A stretch of 37,247 nucleotides of DNA, from the NCBI GenBank assembly GCA_021163245.1, contig JAGGXB010000127.1, forward strand, positions 1-37,247, given 5' to 3'. The notes below the pieces were generated by a model. It was not told the DNA's origin. It did no database searches and saw nothing but the letters and a program-made list of their open reading frames with translations. The stretch comes from Thermoproteales archaeon. GTDB taxonomy: Archaea; Thermoproteota; Thermoprotei; Thermofilales; Thermofilaceae. Positions 30,887 to 37,247 of this stretch are shown here, piece by piece. Every line of letters starts with the position of its first letter. Position 1 is the stretch's first letter. The position numbers and the translations under genes were made by a program.

Positions 30887-31949
30887 AATAAAAAATATTA
30901 AATATAAACTTTATAGTGAGCCAAGAGATAGTGTAGAGAAATATAGGCTTTTTTATAATGAAAATCTTTTCCTCCCAGATGAATATTATGAGAAGATATT
31001 GGAGGAAACTGACATTAAGTCTTCAGATCTTAGATTTTATCAAGATTCATATAATGAATCAGCTAGTATTTTTCTATCAGATTTCTTAGACATAGACAAG
31101 AAAATGATACTTTTTGCAAATGGAGTAGATCACCTAATTATACTGATATCAGAGCTTATTTCTAAACTTAAAAGAAGAATGGATATATTGTATCCTACAT
31201 TTGACATATATGAGGAACAAGCAAATGTACAAGGGATACCAGTGAGAAAATTTTTCTTAAAAGAAGACTATTCACTAAATCCAGATATCCTCATTGAAAA
31301 GAGTAAAAATTCATTTTTAATAGTGTGTTCGCCTAATAATCCTACAGGTAAACAGTTCGACAAAGAGAGAATGCTTTATCTAATAGAAAACTATAATGGA
31401 ATAATCGTTCTAGATGAGACATATGGGGATTTTGCTACATATTCCTTGTTAGATTACATATACGAATATGATAATCTAATAGTTTTACGTTCCTTTAGTA
31501 AAGCTTATGGCCTAGCTGGACTAAGAGCGGGTTACGCAGTTTCTTCAGAAAATATAATTAACGCATTACGTATGTTTATGGACCCCTATCCTACACCACT
31601 AATAGTAAAGAAGATCGTTAAGAGCGCTATTAGTAATTATAGCTATGTAAAGAAAGCTATAGATGAAACTAAGAACATTAGGAAAATCGTATTTAAAGAA
31701 CTAGGAAAAATCCCTACTGTTATTCCTTATCCATCAGAAACAAACTTTATATTCTTTAAAACATATCTCCACAAGATAGTTTTTCGAGAACTAGCTATGA
31801 GAGATATACATATTAAAGATGTATCTGCTAAACCTCTTTGCGAAAACGGTCTTCGTGTAACTTTAGCACCATACAATATAATTTCTCTTTTTATTAAAGG
31901 TCTTAGAGAGATTATAGGTGAAAATATTGGAAGACAAGAAACTAGTTAG
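30870..31949 (+). CDS. hisC: Histidinol-phosphate aminotransferase
   Basis: A PLP enzyme converting imidazole-acetol phosphate to histidinol phosphate. About 359 residues, normal length. Motifs: SPNNPTGKQF, the PLP-contacting aspartate and tyrosine in LDETYGDF, the Schiff-base lysine in SFSKAYGLAGLRAGY, and LRVTLAPYN with the carboxylate-binding arginine near the end. Several starts are possible (GTG 30861, ATG 30864, 30870, 30879); 30870 has the AGTGAT motif at a suitable distance. It overlaps hisG by 17 nt and hisB by about 23 nt. Confidence 0.9.
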   Translation: MRIMDEIKNIKYKLYSEPRDSVEKYRLFYNENLFLPDEYYEKILEETDIKSSDLRFYQDSYNESASIFLSDFLDIDKKMILFANGVDHLIILISELISKLKRRMDILYPTFDIYEEQANVQGIPVRKFFLKEDYSLNPDILIEKSKNSFLIVCSPNNPTGKQFDKERMLYLIENYNGIIVLDETYGDFATYSLLDYIYEYDNLIVLRSFSKAYGLAGLRAGYAVSSENIINALRMFMDPYPTPLIVKKIVKSAISNYSYVKKAIDETKNIRKIVFKELGKIPTVIPYPSETNFIFFKTYLHKIVFRELAMRDIHIKDVSAKPLCENGLRVTLAPYNIISLFIKGLREIIGENIGRQETS

Positions 31950-32505
31950 AAAAACTAGTGAGACAGAGATAGAAATTACATTCAACTTATATGGATCTGG
32001 AAAATCTCGTATAGAGACAGAGTATAAATTTTTTAACCATATGATTGAAGAATTAGCATTCTATGCATTGTTTGACCTAGAGATAAAAGCTAAAGGTGAT
32101 CTTGCACACCACGTAATTGAAGACACAGCTATTGTTCTAGGCAGACTTTTAAGGAGCTATTTATCTGAGATCAGGTATCCTTTGGTAAGATTTGGATATT
32201 CTATCACTCCCGCGGATGATGCTCTCATAATAGTTTCCATAGACCTCTCAGGAAGATCATTCTTTAACTCTAATCTTTCTATTAAACGCACAATGATAGA
32301 AGACACTGCATCCGAAGACCTTCTACATTTCCTTAGAACATTTTCAGAAAACGGAAGATTTAATCTTCATATACTTCAGCTAGCCGGAAAAGATGATCAT
32401 CACATATTTGAAGCAACGTTTAAAGGACTAGGACAAGCATTTCGTATAGCAAAAAATAGAGATAATGGACGGGAATCAGTAACCAGTACAAAGGGATCTT
32501 TATGA
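31927..32505 (+). CDS. hisB: Imidazoleglycerol-phosphate dehydratase
   Basis: Single-function HisB (no N-terminal phosphatase domain, as usual in archaea), 192 residues. Both metal-binding repeats are present: FNHMIEELAFY and HHVIEDTA in the first half, then DHHIFEATFKGLGQAF in the second. GGTGA at 31917-31921, exactly 5 nt before TTG 31927, identifies that TTG as start; GTG at 31918 lies within the SD. The ATGA at the end joins it to hisH. Confidence 0.92.
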   Translation: MEDKKLVRKTSETEIEITFNLYGSGKSRIETEYKFFNHMIEELAFYALFDLEIKAKGDLAHHVIEDTAIVLGRLLRSYLSEIRYPLVRFGYSITPADDALIIVSIDLSGRSFFNSNLSIKRTMIEDTASEDLLHFLRTFSENGRFNLHILQLAGKDDHHIFEATFKGLGQAFRIAKNRDNGRESVTSTKGSL

Positions 32506-33101
32506 AGTTTACAATATTAGATTACTCTGTAGGAAATCTTTTCTCTATAACCAATGCCTTTAGAAAAGAAGGAATAGATACAGTTATTAGCTCATCTATA
32601 AGGGACCTATATGAGAGTGATGCTATAATTCTACCAGGAGTAGGATCCTTTCCAGCCGCTATGAAAAAAATCAAAGATATAAAAAAGATTCTCATCGAGA
32701 TAAAAAAGGAGAAATATTTTTTAGGAGTCTGTCTAGGTCTTCAACTATTCTTCGAGAATAGTACAGAAGGAAGAACTTTAACACAAGGACTTGGGTTTCT
32801 TGAAGGGAGGGTCGACGAACTTCCAGATAACGTTAAAAAGCCACATATGGGATGGAATAAGGTTAATGATAAAGGTAGTATATTATTAGAAGATGTTGAC
32901 TTCTCATATTTCTACTTTGCTCATTCCTATATCGTTTTTCCAAAAGATAAAGAAATAATAAGAGGTTCTACATACTATGGTGTTGAATTTCCTTCAATAA
33001 TAGAAAAGGACAATATTTTTGGTACACAGTTTCATCCTGAAAAATCAGGAAGGGATGGAAGGAAGGTCATAAAGAATTTTATCAGAAAGGTTAGAGGGTG
33101 A
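32502..33101 (+). CDS. hisH: Imidazole glycerol phosphate synthase, glutaminase subunit
   Basis: 199 residues, class I glutamine amidotransferase. Nucleophile in GVCLGLQLF (C near 77), histidine and glutamate in FHPEKSG; the N-terminal DYSVGNLFSI and ILPGVGSFP blocks form the oxyanion region and PGVG loop. Supplies ammonia to HisF through the heterodimer interface. The ATG overlaps the hisB stop (ATGA). Confidence 0.94.
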   Translation: MKFTILDYSVGNLFSITNAFRKEGIDTVISSSIRDLYESDAIILPGVGSFPAAMKKIKDIKKILIEIKKEKYFLGVCLGLQLFFENSTEGRTLTQGLGFLEGRVDELPDNVKKPHMGWNKVNDKGSILLEDVDFSYFYFAHSYIVFPKDKEIIRGSTYYGVEFPSIIEKDNIFGTQFHPEKSGRDGRKVIKNFIRKVRG

Positions 33102-33107
33102 CTTTAA

Positions 33108-33830
33108 TTGATTATTGTACCTGCTATTGATATTGTAAAGAATAAAGTAGCTATATTATACCAGGGAAAAATCGAGAAAGTCAGGTTTTTTGGAGATCCT
33201 CTAAAATGGCTTCGTCTCTACGCTTTAAAGGACGCAGTCTATGTAAATATAATAGATATAGAGGCTGCAATGGAGATAAGAGAAAACCAGATAATTGAAA
33301 CACTGATTAGAGAAGGTAACGATCTGGGTCTTAAGATAAATGTAGGTGGAGGAATTAGATCATTTAGAAAAGCCTCAAGAATGTTAGAGATAGGTGCCGA
33401 CAAGATAATAATTAGTTCATTAGTTTTTTCCAATCTTCCAGTTTTTAGAGAGATTTTAGAAAGATATAGCCCTGAGAGAGTTATAGTTGCTACTGACATA
33501 CTTAGAGGTAAACCAGTCATAAAGGGTTGGAGAAAAACAGTTGATAATAGTATAGATTCCTTATTCCTTTTTCTAAAGGAGAATAGAATAAAATATGTAC
33601 TTACTACTAATGTTGAGAGAGATGGCACATTAAAAGGATTTCAAAGTCCTATTCCCCTAAAGTATCTCAAGGAATTCAACGTTATAGTAGCTGGAGGAAT
33701 TTCTTCTTTAAATGATCTATACATCGCTTGTAGCTCTGGTGCATGGGGAGCAGTCCTAGGTAAAGCCATATATGAGGATAAGATAGACCTAGACATATTA
33801 TCTCGGCAGAAATGGTGTATTAAATGTTAG
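33108..33830 (+). CDS. hisA: ProFAR isomerase
   Basis: 240 residues, (beta/alpha)8 barrel with two phosphate-binding half-barrels: VGGGIRSF and [10 protein letters not shown]. Catalytic aspartates fit AIDIV (D8) and the [11 protein letters not shown] loop. The start is TTG at 33108, 6 nt after GGTGA. The 3' end overlaps hisF by 7 nt. The protein clearly differs from HisF next door (CLDI versus AIDI; TNVERDG versus SIDADG). Confidence 0.92.
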   Translation: MIIVPAIDIVKNKVAILYQGKIEKVRFFGDPLKWLRLYALKDAVYVNIIDIEAAMEIRENQIIETLIREGNDLGLKINVGGGIRSFRKASRMLEIGADKIIISSLVFSNLPVFREILERYSPERVIVATDILRGKPVIKGWRKTVDNSIDSLFLFLKENRIKYVLTTNVERDGTLKGFQSPIPLKYLKEFNVIVAGGISSLNDLYIACSSGAWGAVLGKAIYEDKIDLDILSRQKWCIKC

Positions 33831-34582
33831 CAAAGAGAATTATACCATGTTTAGATATAAAGGATAACAGAGTTGTTAAGGGTATACATTTTAGAGATCT
33901 TAAAGACGCAGGGGACCCCGTGGCACAGGCCTCAATATATGACGAAGAAGGTGCTGACGAACTTGTATTCTTAGATATCACTGCCTCAAAACAAAAGAGA
34001 AAAACCCTAATTGAACTGGTTAGAAGAATCGCTGATGTTCTCACAATCCCATTTACAGTAGGTGGCGGCATAAAAAGTATAGATGATATATATGATATCT
34101 TGAAAGCTGGAGCAGATAAAGTTTCCATAAATACCTCTGCTGTAAAGAACCCAAAGCTTATCGAAAAAGCAGTATTCGAATTCGGTAGACAATGTATCGT
34201 TGTCTCAATAGATGCACTTAAGAAGAATGAATGGTATGAAGTATACATTTACGGTGGTACAAAGCCTACCAGACTTGATGCCTATGAATGGAGCAAGAAA
34301 GTCGTAGAATTGGGTGCAGGAGAAATTCTTTTAACCTCTATTGATGCAGATGGTGCACAGAAAGGATATGATATTGAATTAACCAAAAATATTAGTAGTA
34401 TTGTTAATGTTCCAGTTATCGCTAGTGGTGGAGCTGGAACATTGAAACATATATATGATGTATTAACAATCGGTAAGGCTGACGCAGCGTTAATGGCAAG
34501 CATACTACATTACGGAAAATACAGTATCCGAGAAATAAAGGAATACTTATTGTCAAGAGGTATTAATGTGAGACCTATATGA
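33824..34582 (+). CDS. hisF: Imidazole glycerol phosphate synthase, cyclase subunit
   Basis: 252 residues, (beta/alpha)8 barrel. Catalytic aspartates in [14 protein letters not shown] (D11) and [14 protein letters not shown]; phosphate sites [10 protein letters not shown] and [10 protein letters not shown]. Uses ammonia from HisH to make imidazole glycerol phosphate and AICAR. Normal length. The ATG of hisI overlaps its TGA stop. Confidence 0.95.
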   Translation: MLAKRIIPCLDIKDNRVVKGIHFRDLKDAGDPVAQASIYDEEGADELVFLDITASKQKRKTLIELVRRIADVLTIPFTVGGGIKSIDDIYDILKAGADKVSINTSAVKNPKLIEKAVFEFGRQCIVVSIDALKKNEWYEVYIYGGTKPTRLDAYEWSKKVVELGAGEILLTSIDADGAQKGYDIELTKNISSIVNVPVIASGGAGTLKHIYDVLTIGKADAALMASILHYGKYSIREIKEYLLSRGINVRPI

Positions 34583-35460
34583 ATACCAAGAATATAATAG
34601 AAAAAATCGATTTTTCCAAACTTAACGGTTTAGTTCCAGTGATTATACAAGATATTAGGAATAGAGAAATCAGAATGGTAGGATTTTCTAATAAGGAAGC
34701 TATCCGAAAAACACTGACTAGTGAAAAAGCAACTTTTTGGAGTAGAACTAGGAAAAAATTATGGACTAAAGGTGAGACTACTGGCAATTTCTTAGAAATA
34801 GTTGATATAATCGCTGACTGCGACTATGATTCACTCCTATATAAAGTTATACCACATGGACCTACATGTCACACAGGAAAAATATCATGTTTTCATAACA
34901 TGCTTAAGTCACTAAAGAATAAGTATATTATAGAAAGAGCAAATAAGATTTTTTCAGAATCTATACTATATAATAATATAATGTATAATTCATTAAACGA
35001 TTTTAGCAAACCGCTAGATTCCATGTCTCTCTCACTTTTCCTAGAATACTTATCAGAAAAAATAGACTTCAAAAATATTACATCTATTACCACTCCAAAG
35101 GATAAAAGTGTAGTTTTCGGGAGTATACTTTCCTATTTGACAAATAGAGAAATCACTGTGATCGATATAAATAACTTATCAAGTATCTCCGTAAATCCAA
35201 ATACTAGTACTCTATTTTTTGTCTCCATACTAGATAATGAATGGCATAGTGTCAAGAATCTTATAGACAAGTTGAAGAAAGCTAACGTACATATAGATCT
35301 TGCAACCATCGCCATTAATAAAAATATCATTGAGAAAATCTATAGAGAAAAAATACCACTTTATTATCTTTTCTCATATAGCATTGAAGAAAGATTGCTG
35401 AAGATATCCTCTAAAGAAATAGGTTATAAAAAGGTTTTCTGTTTAAGTGAGAGAAGATGA
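34579..35460 (+). CDS. hisI: Phosphoribosyl-AMP cyclohydrolase fused to a degenerate phosphoribosyltransferase-like domain
   Basis: 293 residues, more than twice the length of a bare HisI. Residues 18-110 are a complete cyclohydrolase: [28 protein letters not shown], metal ligands in ADCDYDS (C81, D82, D84) and [13 protein letters not shown] (C97, C104). Residues about 120-290 do not look like HisE (no E-x-x-E-x-x-D helix pattern). They resemble an orotate phosphoribosyltransferase fold: a SESILYN stretch, [32 protein letters not shown], and a late [20 protein letters not shown] then IPLYYLFS. The PRPP-binding motif is not recognisable, so it is probably non-catalytic. It is coupled by ATGA to both hisF and hisD. 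Confidence 0.85.
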   Translation: MNTKNIIEKIDFSKLNGLVPVIIQDIRNREIRMVGFSNKEAIRKTLTSEKATFWSRTRKKLWTKGETTGNFLEIVDIIADCDYDSLLYKVIPHGPTCHTGKISCFHNMLKSLKNKYIIERANKIFSESILYNNIMYNSLNDFSKPLDSMSLSLFLEYLSEKIDFKNITSITTPKDKSVVFGSILSYLTNREITVIDINNLSSISVNPNTSTLFFVSILDNEWHSVKNLIDKLKKANVHIDLATIAINKNIIEKIYREKIPLYYLFSYSIEERLLKISSKEIGYKKVFCLSERR

Positions 35461-36662
35461 TACATCTAATTTCTCTAGAAAAATTATCTACTATAATTAA
35501 GAAAAGAAAAACTACAACCTTTGATAAAGAAGTCATCGAAAATACACAAAGAATACTAGAAGATATACGTAGACATGGACTCTCATCAGTTCATAAATGG
35601 TCCATGAAATTTGATAAGCTTAAACCCGTCATTTATCAAAAAGACGATTTCAAGAAATCATGGAAGTATTTTAAGGACAAAGAACTATTCATAGAGTTTA
35701 AAAAAAGAATAGAGCTTTTCCATAAAGTTCAAATGCCATACCCCCTTGAAATAGATATAGGAGAAGTTAAACTCAAGCTTATATGGAAACCCATTGAAAG
35801 AATAGGTCTCTATGTCCCTGGTGGAAAATATCCATATATTTCAACATTATTTATGGGAGCAATACCTGCTAAGATAGCTGGTGTAAAAAAAATTATAGTT
35901 ACGTCACCTATACATGATGAAAAAATTCTTGACACTTACTTGGCATCCTGTTATCTCCTAGATATAGATAAGTTTGTTACAGTAGGCGGCATCCAAGCAA
36001 TTGGAGGAATGGCCTATGGTACTTTTGGGTATAGTGTTGACAAAATTATAGGTCCTGGGAACATATATGTACAGGCTGCAAAAAGGGAGTTGTATGGGAC
36101 AGTAGGAATAGACATGATCGCAGGACCAACAGAATTAATTGTCTTAGCTGATGAGACGAGTCCACCTGAAAGAATAGCTTTCGATATGTTGGCTCAAGCC
36201 GAACATGGGAAACATTCAATCATAATTCTTCTGGATACTTCACATAAACATATGAATCAAATATATAATATATATATTAAATACTATAATGAAGACATGG
36301 CAGAAACATACTTTACACATATAACGGTGCTAAGAGATGCACTAGATTTCATAAATAGCTTTGGTCCTGAGCATCTTCTTATCGCCTCAAAGAAATTAAT
36401 CAAAGTAAGCGAAAAAATACATAATGTTGGAACAATATCTTTACTAACCCCCCCTGCATTTTCTGATTATTCTGCTGGTTTAAACCATATTCTTCCCACA
36501 AAATCTGTTTCAAGATATAGAGGTGCATTAACAGTATATGATTTCTTAAAGCCTATCCAGATAATCGAGGGATATGATAAAGAAGGATTACATTTTTCAT
36601 CAAAAATATCATTGTTAGAAGGAATGAATTATCATACTAAAAGTTTAAAAACACTTGAATAA
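35457..36662 (+). CDS. hisD: Histidinol dehydrogenase
   Basis: 401 residues; NAD- and zinc-dependent oxidation of histidinol to histidine, the last step. Motifs: GLYVPGGKYPYISTLFMGAI, the GPGNIYVQAAKRELYG and IDMIAGPTELIVLAD blocks, AQAEHGKHS (zinc-ligand H/Q region), FGPEHLLI and DYSAGLNHILPT. Slightly shorter than the bacterial form (about 430). Last gene of the operon; T-rich DNA follows. Confidence 0.95.
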   Translation: MIHLISLEKLSTIIKKRKTTTFDKEVIENTQRILEDIRRHGLSSVHKWSMKFDKLKPVIYQKDDFKKSWKYFKDKELFIEFKKRIELFHKVQMPYPLEIDIGEVKLKLIWKPIERIGLYVPGGKYPYISTLFMGAIPAKIAGVKKIIVTSPIHDEKILDTYLASCYLLDIDKFVTVGGIQAIGGMAYGTFGYSVDKIIGPGNIYVQAAKRELYGTVGIDMIAGPTELIVLADETSPPERIAFDMLAQAEHGKHSIIILLDTSHKHMNQIYNIYIKYYNEDMAETYFTHITVLRDALDFINSFGPEHLLIASKKLIKVSEKIHNVGTISLLTPPAFSDYSAGLNHILPTKSVSRYRGALTVYDFLKPIQIIEGYDKEGLHFSSKISLLEGMNYHTKSLKTLE

Positions 36663-36720
36663 CTCCCTTTTATATAATAATTATTTGCTTAGTATTCTAG
36701 GTATTAAAACTTATAGATTA

Positions 36721-36745
36721 ATTTTAATTTTTAATAAAGGTTTTT
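36721..36745 (+). terminator. T-rich stretch after hisD
   Basis: Two runs of five T and one of four T lie about 60-85 nt after the hisD stop and are plausible as the end of the his transcript. The evidence is composition only. Confidence 0.35.
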
Positions 36746-36781
36746 AGAGAGCTTAACTATTTTTTGTAAGTGAAGATAAAT

Positions 36782-37240
36782 ATGTTTCCAAATAAAACAA
36801 AGATTTTTATTATTTTTACCTCTCTCGGATATGGAGGAGCTGGCAATCCTCCTTCAAAGCTTTTGACGAATGATGGGCTTCTGAAGATACTCAAGATAAG
36901 TGTAAAGATATAAAGTTTATTGTGAGAGATGTTTCTAAAGGTGATAGATTAAGCTCCAGTTGGAGAAACTGTAACTGTATAGAAAGTCGATGTGTTAAAC
37001 AAAACAATTCTGGTTCATACAGGTGTTACGGTCGATGGCAATTCTATCTATAGTGGACTTGATACGATAATGTGCAGGACAAAATGTGTTATTAAAGTAA
37101 ATGATGCAAGAAAGCTATTAAGATATTATAGTCCTGATAAGTATGGAATACATAAAGCTGTAACATTTGGAGATCTTCGTCAGAAAATAAAGGATCTTGG
37201 AACACTGATAGGGTTTAAATTAATAGAAGAAGATATATAA
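36782..37240 (+). pseudogene. Remnant of a second fucose-isomerase-like gene (N- and C-terminal pieces, middle lost)
   Basis: The 3' part (about 36953-37240) reads APVGETVTV, an in-frame TAG at 36980, then KVDVLNKTILVHTGV, CRTKCVIKVNDA and GIHKAVTFGDLRQKIKDLG. This matches, in order, the C-terminal domain of fucose-isomerase-like proteins, including the CRSQIDVE and CYGDYLKEFG segments of the intact gene at 2.5-4.0 kb. The 5' part (about 36820-36960), in another frame, reads SRIWRSWQSSFKAFDE, a TGA, and DIKFIVRDVSKGDRL, which resembles the N-terminus of the same family (compare TSWRPWGG there). About 300 central codons are missing. The 3' ORF from GTG 36992 (82 residues) is not likely to make a working enzyme. 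Confidence 0.55.
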
Positions 37241-37247
37241 AAATTTA

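Noticed and set aside
34910-35460. HisE domain in the HisI C-terminal extension
   Set aside because: The HisE helical pattern with its E-x-x-E and E-x-x-D metal ligands is not visible; strands and helices follow a phosphoribosyltransferase-like order instead.
36663-36781. tRNA or small RNA gene between hisD and the remnant
   Set aside because: The stretch is AT-rich without cloverleaf-like GC stems or a B-box-like T-arm sequence.

Overview
The window is AT-rich (roughly one third G+C by eye) and comes from an archaeon. The evidence is a NurA/HerA pair, archaeal MinD-family ATPases with ferredoxin inserts, a TtuA/NcsA-type tRNA thiolase, T-rich transcription stops, TATA-like boxes about 25-30 nt before apparently leaderless starts, and, inside operons, GGTGA Shine-Dalgarno (SD) motifs 5-6 nt before the start codon. 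The gene set fits a (hyper)thermophilic lineage of the TACK type, but I cannot name a genus. I saw no rRNA, tRNA, CRISPR array, insertion sequence or origin.

Layout. 0.2-4.2 kb: an Mth938-domain protein, a tRNA thiolase and a radical SAM protein in one overlapping pair, a fucose-isomerase-like protein and a small zinc-finger protein. 4.2-6.8 kb (minus): a cluster running DUF5320 protein, NifX/NifB-like protein, MinD-ferredoxin ATPase, second MinD-ferredoxin ATPase, zinc-finger protein. 6.9-13.0 kb (minus): an oligopeptide/solute ABC importer in the order dppD-dppF-dppA-dppB-dppC. 13.1-17.0 kb: a small membrane protein, a CARF-wHTH regulator and, divergent from it, nurA-herA; repeated dyad-symmetric motifs lie in the divergent intergenic region. 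17.0-19.7 kb (minus): a PaaK-like adenylating enzyme, a membrane-linked hexapeptide-repeat protein and two small membrane proteins. 19.9-22.5 kb: an ABC-2 type exporter (one ATPase, two permeases). 22.5-29.8 kb: an S9 peptidase, two MFS transporters, a DUF362 protein, a URO-D family protein and an orphan 241-residue protein with a perfect palindrome over its promoter. 29.9-36.7 kb: a complete-looking histidine operon hisG-C-B-H-A-F-I-D without hisE. 36.8-37.2 kb: the remains of a second fucose-isomerase-like gene.

Most notable: (1) a CARF-type regulator sharing a divergent promoter region with the DNA end-resection pair nurA-herA, with at least three copies of a GTARCAA-type dyad between them; (2) herA has no ATG/GTG/TTG that would include its conserved N-terminus, but an ATC codon sits 6 nt after a strong SD; (3) hisG has a well-placed SD and ATG in the wrong frame, and its conserved N-terminus has no canonical start; (4) HisI carries a C-terminal domain that looks like a degenerate orotate-phosphoribosyltransferase domain where other lineages carry HisE; (5) five of six tail-to-tail gene pairs overlap at their stop codons. 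All assignments are by reading the sequence; no database search was run.
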